DNA of 64,000 bases. It comes from DAIOEK01 sp963708715. Its GTDB lineage: Bacteria; Chloroflexota; Anaerolineae; Anaerolineales; Anaerolineaceae. Shown piece by piece: positions 1-9,151 of this stretch; position 1 is the stretch's first letter, and every line of letters begins with the position of its first letter. The translations under genes were made by a program, and so were the position numbers. The stretch is from assembly GCA_963708715.1 (NCBI GenBank), contig CAVPSU010000001.1:682001-746000 (forward strand), in the 5' to 3' direction. The notes under the pieces were generated by a model. It saw only the letters and a program-made list of their open reading frames with translations, did not search any database and was not told where the DNA came from.

Positions 1-165
1 TACAGACACAAGTTGGAAAATTAAATACAGTACTCATAAGATGGAATCCGCCAATAACATGGGCGAAATAAAAATGGATGGTTTTCAGGGGTTAATATTT
101 GAGCGGGAGAATAAAAAGCCATTCTGATATGTTTTTTCCGGCCTGACTTAAACCAAGGATGGGAC

Positions 166-1362
166 ATGGGCACTGGTGATTTTTCTACTAAGTTTGGGGC
201 AATCCTTAATCCATACATATTGGGTGAGGATTTCACCCGCCACCGCCCTCTGGATCGCTATCTCCCCCCACTCCCTGTAGGGATGGCGGCAAAGCTTTTG
301 CCAGATCCCAAAACTACTTCCGGATGGATTTTCGATCCGTTTGGACAATCTCCAGATTTACTCATCGAATTGGCTCGGGCAGGGTGGAAGATTCTTGTCT
401 GCCTGAACAACCCGATTCTCCGGTTGATGCTTGAATTACTTTCTCACCCACCCTCCTCAGACGAGGTGACCCATTGTGCTGCCGTCCTTGCGTCATCTTC
501 CAAAGGGAGCCAACGATTGGAGCAGCATCTTCAAGGGTTGTATGCAACGGAATGCAGAGCCTGCCATAGTAATCTAACCGCGGATACATATCTGTGGGAC
601 CGCGGTTTTGAAAAACCATATGCAGTCGTTTATCGCTGTCCCAACTGCGGCAATCAAGGGGAGTTTCCATTATTGCCCATCGATGAACAAGCATTGGCAG
701 AAAGCAAACGGAATTCGCTTCCCCGGGCTTGGTCTATTGAAAAGATCGCCCCGCCAGGTGCTCCGCTGCGGAATGACGCCAGCGAGGTTGTAAATAGTCA
801 TCTTGATCGCCCTTTGTATTTCCTATTCACATTGCTAAACCGCCTACAGTCCATTTCGCTTTCCAACAGGGAAAGACAGATCATAAATGGCATATTATTG
901 GATGTGCTGGATGATGCTACACCAATACACCAGATCGGTCATACGATCCCGCGTCCCCGACAATTTATGATCCCAATCCGATTTCATGAACATAACCTTT
1001 GGAAATCGTTTGAACAATCGGTTCAACATTGGGCGTCAATTGAGGACCCGGTTCAATTAACCACCTATCCAGAGTTGCCGGATGGACCAGGAATTTGCCA
1101 ATATCTCGGAAGAGTCCGTGACCTGGCGGAAAAACCACTTCCAATGCCTATTTATCAAGTCTTCACAATTTTACCCAGACCAAACCAGGCTTTTTGGACC
1201 TTATCCGCGGTCTGGTCTGCCTGGCTGCTCGGTCGGGAAGAAGCCAGTCCAATAGCGCAGGTTATCGGTCGCAGAAGATACGACTGGAATTGGCACACAA
1301 ATGCCCTGACCCAGGTATTCCATGTCATATCTAAAATCGTCTCTCCCCGGGTTCAGATTTAG
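166..1362 (+). CDS. DNA-methylase-like protein, N-terminal part (followed by in-frame TAG)
   Basis: Residues 55-80 (IFDPFGQSP, then GWKILVCLNNP) look like the SAM-binding start of an adenine-specific DNA methylase. Two CxxC pairs (C130/C133 and C158/C161) look like the zinc ribbon found in the large DUF1156-type methylases. Near residues 335-350, ILPRPNQAFW stands where such enzymes have the catalytic D/N-PPY, so activity is doubtful. The ATG follows AAGGATGGGAC. The stop at 1360-1362 is followed in the same frame by 349 more open codons that look like the rest of the protein, so this is probably the front part of one ~750-residue gene. The family call is tentative. Confidence 0.6.
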   Translation: MGTGDFSTKFGAILNPYILGEDFTRHRPLDRYLPPLPVGMAAKLLPDPKTTSGWIFDPFGQSPDLLIELARAGWKILVCLNNPILRLMLELLSHPPSSDEVTHCAAVLASSSKGSQRLEQHLQGLYATECRACHSNLTADTYLWDRGFEKPYAVVYRCPNCGNQGEFPLLPIDEQALAESKRNSLPRAWSIEKIAPPGAPLRNDASEVVNSHLDRPLYFLFTLLNRLQSISLSNRERQIINGILLDVLDDATPIHQIGHTIPRPRQFMIPIRFHEHNLWKSFEQSVQHWASIEDPVQLTTYPELPDGPGICQYLGRVRDLAEKPLPMPIYQVFTILPRPNQAFWTLSAVWSAWLLGREEASPIAQVIGRRRYDWNWHTNALTQVFHVISKIVSPRVQI

Positions 1363-1365
1363 GTC

Positions 1366-2415
1366 TTGCTTCCTGAGTTGGAACCATCTTTCCTTGTCAG
1401 TGCGTTTGATTCCCTGCCTCTGGCGGGTTATGAATGTACCAACCTGGCAATTCGAACAGAGGATGAGCTAGCTCAAACCGCATGGCGAGTATCAGAGAAG
1501 GACAATAACCAGCCTTCTTCGTTAATCTCGACTTACGCACAAAAATCATCCATTGATTATTTACTAGACAAGGGAGAACCCGGCGAATATCTGGATATGA
1601 CCAGCGCTGCGATCCTTGGTACCCATCAAGATATCCGGCTTTCTGCGGATCTACCGATGACAACATTACTGCAACAGTTGAAGGCAGCATTTTCAAATCC
1701 GATTTACTTTAGACATTATGGACACGGCGAACAAACATTGGAAAGCGGTCATTGGATGTTGAAGAACCCACCGGGTGGAAGGGCTAGCCAGGCAGATCGC
1801 TTGGAAGAAGCCGCGATCAGACTGCTCTCCTCAGGCAGGTCTTTGACCATACGGGAAATGGAAACTGAATTGCGGAAACAAATCAAACCGATCTTTTCTC
1901 CCATTAGAGAATATCTGATGCATATCCTTGAATCTTATGCTGAAGAAGAAACACCGGGATCAAATAAGTGGATCATTAAGATCAATGAGCATCCGACCCT
2001 GCGAGAATCTGACCAAAGGACAATTCGTGGGATGATCGCCAATTTGGGGAAACAATTTGGGCTGGATCCATGCCATGTTGATCAGACAGTTGAATGGTGT
2101 GACCTAACCTCGGGAACTCCACTTTACCGATTTTATATATTGGCGAATGCCCAATTCAATCAATTCATATCCGTTGAAGAATTGTCTTCCCCCATGCAGG
2201 TACTGGTGATACCCGGCAGCCGATCCAATCTGGCAGCTTACAAAAGGCAAATGAATCCCTGGCTTGATGAACAATTGCGGGAAAGCTGGCATATCATCAA
2301 ATATCGACATATCACTCACCTGGTCGAGAATCCGATGATGACCAGGGAAGTATTCGATCTGTTGTTGGATAACGATCCTACGGAATATCAACCACTTCAA
2401 ATGCAATTATTATGA
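1366..2415 (+). CDS. DNA-methylase-like protein, C-terminal part
   Basis: Same reading frame as the gene in front, separated only by the TAG at 1360-1362. The first possible start is a TTG at 1366 with no usable ribosome site, so independent translation is unlikely. The opening LLPELEPSFL and AGYECTNLAIRTEDELAQTAWR resemble the late strands of a methylase fold; residues ~140-200 look like a helical, winged-helix-like region. It ends 11 bases before the 3' end of the convergent penicillin-binding protein gene. Either a nonsense-broken gene, a split gene or a base-call error. Confidence 0.55.
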   Translation: MLPELEPSFLVSAFDSLPLAGYECTNLAIRTEDELAQTAWRVSEKDNNQPSSLISTYAQKSSIDYLLDKGEPGEYLDMTSAAILGTHQDIRLSADLPMTTLLQQLKAAFSNPIYFRHYGHGEQTLESGHWMLKNPPGGRASQADRLEEAAIRLLSSGRSLTIREMETELRKQIKPIFSPIREYLMHILESYAEEETPGSNKWIIKINEHPTLRESDQRTIRGMIANLGKQFGLDPCHVDQTVEWCDLTSGTPLYRFYILANAQFNQFISVEELSSPMQVLVIPGSRSNLAAYKRQMNPWLDEQLRESWHIIKYRHITHLVENPMMTREVFDLLLDNDPTEYQPLQMQLL

Positions 2416-2426
2416 AGAGTGTGAGA

Positions 2427-5400
2427 TCAGCCACCTGGTAAAGTTGGTGTCTCACTGGGCACCGGCGTTTCCGTCGGGATGATTGGAGTATTTGTCTCAG
2501 TGGGTGGAATAAGCTCAGTCGGCGTAAGCGTCAGTGTTGGCGTTGGTGTCTCCGTCGCGGTCGGAGTCTGGGTGGGAGTAGGTGTTGGCACCTGTAGGTT
2601 TATTTGGATCGTTTTCTCCGCATACCCACCCGTGTTATTGACCATGCGCAACTTTAAAGTGATCACACCTGCGGGGATCTCTTCCAGATCCCAGCTATAG
2701 ATCATCTCGGGATCACGATAACGATCTGTATCCTCATCAACCAACACCTTCCATTTTGTGGGTTCGTCTCCAATTCCATATGACAGACTCACATTTTTAT
2801 ATCCATCACCATCCGCTTCGATTTCAATTTCGAGAGGACTATCGGTTATTCTTTGATTTTTCGATAAACCAACAAATCTTAATGTCGCATGCGGATCCTC
2901 GGAGGTGCATTCGCGGCTTGGTGTGAACAGATATGGCTTCTTAAACTTCATCGATTTTGCCCACGATATTCCATCATCCGTCTGTTTTATCCATTTTCTT
3001 GCAGTTGAATCTTGGATGTTGATCGTGAACATTTCCTCAGTGAAATCTCCACACACCTCCGAAGCTCGAAGTCCTGTCCAGGTATCGATGACTAGGTTCT
3101 GCCAGAGATCCTGATCCTTCCCGAGAGGAGGTTGATCCCCAGTAAAGATCTCTTCCCTTGTTTCGGGGCACCACTTGGATGGTTCAGTGCCCGATATCTC
3201 ACAAATTTCTCGAGAGATGATGGCATTCGGTCGGGAGAAATTTGTTGGATTATTGCCTGTCAGGTGCTCGATACCGAATTGCATGACGGAAGCCCAAATT
3301 GGCGCAGCCCCAGTCAGACCAGTTGTGTTCTCCATCGGCGTATAATCCGCATTACCTATCCACACTCCCATTGCCAGGTCCGGGGTATACCCGATCGTCC
3401 AGTTATCCCGGAAATCATTTGTGGTTCCAGTCTTAACGGCAACTTTGAAAGGAAGGTTGATTACTGAGTCAGCTCCAAACATCGGAGTTCGCGCTTTGTT
3501 ATCAGATAGAATGGAGGAAATCAGGTATGCATGTTCAGGTCTAACTACTTGTTCCAGACCTTCAGGCTTATATTCGTAAACAACATTACCCAAATAATCG
3601 ACGATCTTGGTTATGGCTACTGGCGGTACCCGAAGACCACTATTCCCGAATGTTGCGAAGGCGCTCGTCATCTCGAGAAGTGTGACTTCACCACCTCCAA
3701 GCGTAAGAGAAAGACCATAATCATCCCGGTTTAGAGTGGTTATTCCCATTCGGCGGGCGAATTCGATCATCCCCTCTTTTTGCGGAGTGGCTGGGTTATC
3801 GTATATTCCAACAAAATTTAATGTTTTTACAGCGGGGATATTATATGAGTTGGCAAGAGCATCACGCAGAAGTACAGGACCGTGGAAACGCCCATCATAG
3901 TTGACAGGTTTATATGGGTCACGGGTATCATCCGGGTTACCGGATGGCGGAAACTCAGATTCGACATCCCATAATAAAGTTGCTGGAGTCCATCCTTTTT
4001 CAAATGCAGCGACATAGGTTAGCGGCTTGATGGATGACCCTGGCTGTCTGGGGCTGACTGCCATGTTGACCTGCCCGGAAATGGCTTCATTATAGAAATC
4101 AGCAGACCCAACCATGGCGAGTATTTCACCAGTTTGTGGTCTGATCGCAACGAGGGCGCCATCCTGGACATTTTGATCAGCAAGATCTTCCACCTGTTTC
4201 GTAATGACTTTTTCCGCTTGCCGTTGAATCACAGGATCAAGCGTGGTATATACCGTAAAACCTGATCGGTAGATCGTCTGTGGGTCAAATTTAGCTTCCA
4301 ATAATGTCCGGACATAGTTAACCCAATGCGGGTGTTTCATTTCATAAATGATAGGCTTGAATTCGTAAGCCGAGATTTCATCTACTGCTGAAATTACTTC
4401 TTTTTCATTGACGCAAATTGGTTGGACGCTATTACTCACCTCGATGCAGTCATCCTGTTTGCTCATCTCCAACATGAGCAATAGGACCTGTTTCAATCTG
4501 CCAATTGTCGCCTCTCTGTTGGTATGAATATCATAGACAGCGGGCGCTTGAGGTAATCCGGCTAGAAAAGCAGATTGAGCAAAATCCAACTGGCTGGCGG
4601 AAGTGTTGAAGTAGGTTTGAGCTGCGGCTTCCACCCCATACGCCAGATTGCCGTAGTTGTTTTCATTCAGGTACAACTCCAATATCTCATCTTTTGAATA
4701 ACGACGGGTGATCTCTGCCGCAAGCACTATCTCTCGAGATTTTCTCTGCAAAGTTTGGGCATACCGCTCTTCTGGTGTGAATAGAAGAGTTCTGGCTAAT
4801 TGCTGGGTAATTGTTGACGCGCCAGAAGTGATCTCGCCCCTTGTGTAATTCTGGAACATCGCCCGAGCAATAGCCAGTGGATCAAATCCTGGGTGAGTGT
4901 AATATTCTCGGTCTTCTGTAGCTATCGTTGACGCGATGAGGTAGGGGGATATTTTTTCAAGCGGTGTATATGTTCTCCGACCTGCATTCGGATCAAGTAT
5001 TTCATAGAGTGTATTCCCATTTCGGTCCAAAATTCGAGTAGTCTCAAACTGGGACGTATGTGATTTGAGATCTGCTGTGTTTGGCAATCCCTGCGCAATT
5101 CGGAAATATTCAAATACAAGGAATGATCCAATCCCGACAAAGATCAGAATAATAACAAACAAGGCTCCGATGAGCGACCTTACCAGGCAACTCGACCAGT
5201 TGAAATCGGAGGATGAATTTCCACCCCTCCCGCCGCCAATCGATCCGCGACCTGTATCCTCGAATTTGCGGGTAATGCCAGGGTCTTTCTCTGAGATCGG
5301 TCTTATCGGAAGAAATCCGGGCTGAGCGGATGGAGCTGGTGTTTGCGACCCGGCTTTGGGTAATGGGGAGGGTGGAGTTTGTTCGATTGAAGAAAGATTC

Positions 5401-5954
5401 CGTTTTACAGGAACCACTTTGGTTGCATTTATATCGATTTGATCTACATTCCGGGGTAAAGGCATACCGGAGCTATCCACAGCTGGCTTTGAGAAAACGG
5501 GGGTTGGGGTTTGTGAAATGGGCGGCGGTGGATTTGGCAGTTTTTTTCTCAGCGGAGTATCCTCTGACGCGATTGGAGCGGGTGGGATCATACCTGGTGC
5601 CAGATTTGATTTGGCAGCCTGTGGTGATTGCACCGGTACGGATGGCGGCGTAGATGACGCTGTTGGATCTGATTCAACAATTTCCGCTTCGTTCTCGTGG
5701 ATTATGACAGACTTACTGGAAGATGGGACCTCTTCCAATGGATCATTATCCAATGATGTCAAATTGGCAGGAACTGTATTCAAACTTTCGTCGAGCATTC
5801 GAGTGCCGCCAGGTTCATATTCTTCACCGGCGGCGGATTTATTCTCATGGCTATTTGATTGGGCAACCAGACGTCGAAATTTCTCTTTTGCCTCGTCATC
5901 TTCATGATTCGATTTGGATGATCCCTCTGGAACTTCAATTTCAGGTTTGGTCAT
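2427..5954 (-). CDS. class A penicillin-binding protein (PBP1A-type) with disordered N-terminus and Thr/Pro-rich tail
   Basis: Bifunctional peptidoglycan synthase anchored in the membrane. With the TTG at 5966 as residue 1: residues 1-258 are low-complexity, Pro/Ser-rich and presumably cytoplasmic; 260-287 is one membrane helix; ~310-490 is the GT51 glycosyltransferase (EDREYYTHPGFD with the catalytic Glu at 351); ~590-900 is the transpeptidase with SSIK (Ser644), SYN (707-709) and KTGT (845-848). A beta-rich domain follows, then a ~60-residue T/P-rich tail. I prefer the ATG at 5954 (1175 aa), because GAGG lies 6 bases in front of it. At ~1175 residues it is much longer than the usual 650-850. 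All catalytic motifs are intact. Confidence 0.93.
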   Translation of the reverse strand: MTKPEIEVPEGSSKSNHEDDEAKEKFRRLVAQSNSHENKSAAGEEYEPGGTRMLDESLNTVPANLTSLDNDPLEEVPSSSKSVIIHENEAEIVESDPTASSTPPSVPVQSPQAAKSNLAPGMIPPAPIASEDTPLRKKLPNPPPPISQTPTPVFSKPAVDSSGMPLPRNVDQIDINATKVVPVKRNLSSIEQTPPSPLPKAGSQTPAPSAQPGFLPIRPISEKDPGITRKFEDTGRGSIGGGRGGNSSSDFNWSSCLVRSLIGALFVIILIFVGIGSFLVFEYFRIAQGLPNTADLKSHTSQFETTRILDRNGNTLYEILDPNAGRRTYTPLEKISPYLIASTIATEDREYYTHPGFDPLAIARAMFQNYTRGEITSGASTITQQLARTLLFTPEERYAQTLQRKSREIVLAAEITRRYSKDEILELYLNENNYGNLAYGVEAAAQTYFNTSASQLDFAQSAFLAGLPQAPAVYDIHTNREATIGRLKQVLLLMLEMSKQDDCIEVSNSVQPICVNEKEVISAVDEISAYEFKPIIYEMKHPHWVNYVRTLLEAKFDPQTIYRSGFTVYTTLDPVIQRQAEKVITKQVEDLADQNVQDGALVAIRPQTGEILAMVGSADFYNEAISGQVNMAVSPRQPGSSIKPLTYVAAFEKGWTPATLLWDVESEFPPSGNPDDTRDPYKPVNYDGRFHGPVLLRDALANSYNIPAVKTLNFVGIYDNPATPQKEGMIEFARRMGITTLNRDDYGLSLTLGGGEVTLLEMTSAFATFGNSGLRVPPVAITKIVDYLGNVVYEYKPEGLEQVVRPEHAYLISSILSDNKARTPMFGADSVINLPFKVAVKTGTTNDFRDNWTIGYTPDLAMGVWIGNADYTPMENTTGLTGAAPIWASVMQFGIEHLTGNNPTNFSRPNAIISREICEISGTEPSKWCPETREEIFTGDQPPLGKDQDLWQNLVIDTWTGLRASEVCGDFTEEMFTINIQDSTARKWIKQTDDGISWAKSMKFKKPYLFTPSRECTSEDPHATLRFVGLSKNQRITDSPLEIEIEADGDGYKNVSLSYGIGDEPTKWKVLVDEDTDRYRDPEMIYSWDLEEIPAGVITLKLRMVNNTGGYAEKTIQINLQVPTPTPTQTPTATETPTPTLTLTPTELIPPTETNTPIIPTETPVPSETPTLPGG

Positions 5955-5981
5955 AAAAAGCCTCAATTTCGATTAATCCCT

Positions 5982-6017
5982 TTGACCCATAAGACACTCA
6001 CTCGTAAAATGATAGTA
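5982..6017 (+). promoter_or_regulatory. promoter of the glycosidase gene, leaderless arrangement
   Basis: TTGACC at 5982-5987 and TAAAAT at 6005-6010 with a 17-base spacer. Only six bases separate the -10 box from the ATG at 6017 and there is no ribosome site, so transcription should start at or next to the A of the start codon. Confidence 0.55.
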
Positions 6018-8416
6018 TGCCCGATAAGAATTTCGGTAATTTGCTCGGATTTCATCCAATTCTATCAGCCGATTCCCGTTTTACCCAGACAGATTTCGCT
6101 AATGATCAATCTTGGGAGATATGTGAAGATTCACAAGCTCCCTTACATTTGCTTGCAGAAACCAGTTTTGGCTTGCGGGCAAAGATGGCACAAGTCTTCC
6201 CAGTTTTGTTGGATGCAAATAACTTGCCGTTTCGTGATCCTTATCCCAAGCTCCAACTTGAGAAGATCCTGCCCGACCTGGTTATGTACCGGGTAGGGCT
6301 TTTCTCTGATATGGACGTCGAATTGATACTAAACGTTCCCAATTCGCAAACCTTATCTGGTTTGTTTACGATCAAAATGACGGGAACGAAAGAAAAGAGG
6401 ATTCGCGTTGGTGTAATGGTCCGCTTGTTACCAATTCAAAATGGACAAATAATGAGCATACAGCAGATGGACGAGCGAACCATCCTTACAGGTCGGACAG
6501 AAGATCTTTACCCGGTGTGTGTTGTTGCGGGAATTCCCATTGATGTACACCGCCCACAACCTGGATTGGTTGTGGATATTGTCGCGATACCAGACCATCC
6601 TGTACATATTCGTTGGGCGATAAGTTCAACAAAAAGTAAAGCAATGTCACTCGAGTCCGCCATTCGATTTAGCCAGGGTATTCAAGTTCCCTCAATTCAA
6701 AGAAGCATCCGGGAAAATGAAATCGGAGGGCTTCAAATCCATACTGGTAATCCAGATTGGAACGAGGCATTTCACCTTGCCCGTGTTCAAAGTCATCGGC
6801 TGTTCTTCTCTCAAAACGATATATTGCCCTTCCCCACCGCAGTAAATCATCGCCAACCAGATACAGGTAATTCGCTCCGCGGAGATGGTTCTGATTATCT
6901 GCCTGATCTACAGGGTCTTTCAGTGTGGGAATGTTACTATGCAATCCATAATTTATACCTGCCGGAACATCCCAGGCTTGCTGCAGGGTTATTTTCTAAT
7001 TTTATTCAATTGCAACAGGGGTATGGAAATGTCGACTACCAACCCGGATTAGGTGGCTATAAATCTCATATTCTTGCCCCGCCCATCTTGGCAAATTTAC
7101 TTCTGGAGATCCATCAATCCTATCAAAATATAAATTTGATTCGAGAAAGTTATCCGATTCTTGTTTATTTAGTAGAGCGATGGATAGATTCAGATCATGA
7201 CAGGGATGGTGACCACCTTCCGGAATGGGATCATATTCAACAGACTGGCTGGGAAGGTAATCCCTTATTTGATCGGTGGGCAACAAAAAACAGACCGATC
7301 CCAATTGATTCAGTTGAGTCTCCACAATTTGGCGCGATCATTTTCCGAGAACTACTCTCTTTAGAGGCATTGGCGGGAGTTCTCGATAAACCGGATGATG
7401 CCCTTCGTTTTCGAGAACTGGCAGAACTCACAAATGAACAAGTAAAATCGATGTGGGATCGACGAAGAAAGATCTTTCGCTATCGGGATCGGGATACACA
7501 CTCTGTACCTTCTGGTGAGTTGCTTTTTTCCGAAAAGGGAAACGGAATATTTTATCCTGCAAAAACATTTTCTCCTTCACAACGATTGGTTGTGGAGATC
7601 CATATTCAACCACCGGCTACTAGTGCTTATGATTTCCGATTAGTTGGGATGGATGAGCATGGGTTGCATATAGTAGAAAAGCTGGAAGATAAACAGGCTG
7701 CGAGCGGCGTGCACAGATATGTGATCACATCCCGTCATCATTTCGCTCAACTAACTCAAGTCAGTATCTCTGGTCTGGCTGAAGACGCACGCTGGTCCAT
7801 CCACTCAATGGATCTTGGACAGATTGATTTGACAAATTTCCTCCCATTATGGGCTGGTATTCCCAACAAGGCTGATGCAGATGCCTTGATGACCAGACGT
7901 TTTATCCCTGATTGGTTCTCGCCAACCCAGGCAGGATTACCCATGATCGTTGATTCAAATTCATCCGGTAAAACGAATCAAACAAACCTCAGCAATCCTC
8001 TTTTCCACTCTTTGATTCTGGATGGATTACTCCGTTACGGTTATCAAAATGAAGCAGGCGTGCTTGTAAATGGTTTGATGGAGGCTATAATTAAAAATGT
8101 AAGAACATCTGGGGCTTTTTCGCAATCCATGGATGTGGTCAGTGGGATACCTTATGGAGCAAATAATTCCATGTATGGTCTTCCACCAATAGGATTATTC
8201 CTTCGCAGTCTTGGATTGGAGATCTATGCACCAGATCGAATGAATGTATGGGGAACCAATCCTTATCCATGGGATACCGAAATCTCCTTTCGTGGTACAA
8301 GGATTTTTCGGAGTGAGAAAGATGTGGAGATAACGTTCCCAGATGGTCAGACGATTCATCTTCAGGGTCCAGAGAGGCAACAAGTATCACGGCGGACTGA
8401 TCAAGGAGGATTATGA
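6017..8416 (+). CDS. six-hairpin glycosidase-like protein (GH63/GH37-type alpha/alpha toroid)
   Basis: 799 residues, no signal peptide, probably cytoplasmic. The N-terminal ~250 residues look beta-rich; from ~260 (GNPDWNEAFHLARVQS) the sequence has the repeating helical pattern of (alpha/alpha)6 glycosidases, with family-like patches YQPGLGGYKSHILAPP, RDGDHLPEWDH and PYGANNSMYGLPP. A beta-rich insert lies at ~500-600. Substrate cannot be told; trehalase, glucosidase and glycogen-debranching relatives all share this fold. Its stop overlaps the start of the next gene (ATGA at 8413), so it is translated together with the DarA genes. Confidence 0.7.
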   Translation: MPDKNFGNLLGFHPILSADSRFTQTDFANDQSWEICEDSQAPLHLLAETSFGLRAKMAQVFPVLLDANNLPFRDPYPKLQLEKILPDLVMYRVGLFSDMDVELILNVPNSQTLSGLFTIKMTGTKEKRIRVGVMVRLLPIQNGQIMSIQQMDERTILTGRTEDLYPVCVVAGIPIDVHRPQPGLVVDIVAIPDHPVHIRWAISSTKSKAMSLESAIRFSQGIQVPSIQRSIRENEIGGLQIHTGNPDWNEAFHLARVQSHRLFFSQNDILPFPTAVNHRQPDTGNSLRGDGSDYLPDLQGLSVWECYYAIHNLYLPEHPRLAAGLFSNFIQLQQGYGNVDYQPGLGGYKSHILAPPILANLLLEIHQSYQNINLIRESYPILVYLVERWIDSDHDRDGDHLPEWDHIQQTGWEGNPLFDRWATKNRPIPIDSVESPQFGAIIFRELLSLEALAGVLDKPDDALRFRELAELTNEQVKSMWDRRRKIFRYRDRDTHSVPSGELLFSEKGNGIFYPAKTFSPSQRLVVEIHIQPPATSAYDFRLVGMDEHGLHIVEKLEDKQAASGVHRYVITSRHHFAQLTQVSISGLAEDARWSIHSMDLGQIDLTNFLPLWAGIPNKADADALMTRRFIPDWFSPTQAGLPMIVDSNSSGKTNQTNLSNPLFHSLILDGLLRYGYQNEAGVLVNGLMEAIIKNVRTSGAFSQSMDVVSGIPYGANNSMYGLPPIGLFLRSLGLEIYAPDRMNVWGTNPYPWDTEISFRGTRIFRSEKDVEITFPDGQTIHLQGPERQQVSRRTDQGGL

Positions 8417-8751
8417 CAGAAGAACAGCAAACCTTATTGTTGATTGCTGTTGTACAGGCACAGGACAGTGACAATGCAGCGAATGCCCTGCACAAAATCG
8501 ATATTTCTGTCACTAAACTCCCCAGTGTTGGCGGATTCCTTGGGAGGAGAAACACCACCTTGCTGATTGGTGTGGAAGCATCGAGAGAACGGGAAGTGAT
8601 GGCAGAGCTTCAAAAGAACTGCCGTCAAAGGGTTGAATATATATCCATCCCGCTGGAGAGTGCTCCATTACCATTACCAGCGCCAACTCCTGTAACCATC
8701 GGTGGTGCGGCGGTTTTTTCTATCGATGTAGAACATTTCGAGGTGATTTAG
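8413..8751 (+). CDS. PII-like cyclic-di-AMP receptor, DarA/YaaQ family (copy 1)
   Basis: 112 residues. The pattern LLIAVVQAQDSDNAANAL ... SVGGFLGRRNTTLLIGVE is the DarA (YaaQ, DUF970) signature: a ferredoxin-like fold with the long loop that closes over c-di-AMP. The C-terminus carries an extra Pro-rich stretch (APLPLPAPTP) before the last strand. AAGGAGG lies 4 bases before the ATG, which overlaps the stop of the glycosidase gene. The ligand is inferred from the family. Confidence 0.85.
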   Translation: MTEEQQTLLLIAVVQAQDSDNAANALHKIDISVTKLPSVGGFLGRRNTTLLIGVEASREREVMAELQKNCRQRVEYISIPLESAPLPLPAPTPVTIGGAAVFSIDVEHFEVI

Positions 8752-8753
8752 CC

Positions 8754-9020
8754 ATGAAACTTATCATTGCCATAATCCAGGATCATGACGCAGAGCCAGT
8801 TTCCAAAGCACTTACTTCGATGAGTTTTAGAGTGACACTCGTTGCCTCAACCGGCGGATTTTTACGGAGAGGTTCTTCCACGCTACTTATCGGTCTAGAA
8901 GATCACCAGGTGGAGCAAGCCCTTCAAATATTGCGTGACACCTGTTCACTCGCCGGGGAACCAGGACAGAAGCGGGCAACCGTCTTCGTCTTGAATGTTC
9001 AAAAAACAGCTTTCTTGTAG
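8754..9020 (+). CDS. PII-like cyclic-di-AMP receptor, DarA/YaaQ family (copy 2)
   Basis: 88 residues, two bases after the first DarA gene. It keeps the same core (KLIIAIIQDHDAEPVSKAL and STGGFLRRGSSTLLIGLE) but is shorter in the T-loop to C-terminal region. The two proteins could form mixed trimers; the family is trimeric in Bacillus and Staphylococcus. The role of a pair behind a glycosidase is unknown; no diadenylate cyclase lies in this window. Confidence 0.83.
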   Translation: MKLIIAIIQDHDAEPVSKALTSMSFRVTLVASTGGFLRRGSSTLLIGLEDHQVEQALQILRDTCSLAGEPGQKRATVFVLNVQKTAFL

Positions 9021-9151
9021 CAAAAAACTCCTTTACTAAAATCATTAATAAGGGGTAAATTTGATTTATTCTCACGAATTTTATTGGATATGATTTAAGA
9101 CAATCGTGCTACACTCATCGTAAACATTGATCAGCGATTTAAGGAGGAATT

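Noticed and set aside
2479..2700. Val/Gly/Ser-rich plus-strand frame opposite the PBP tail
   Set aside because: It is the antisense reading of the Thr/Pro repeat codons; the same artefact appears at 15,014, 41,986 and 62,859.
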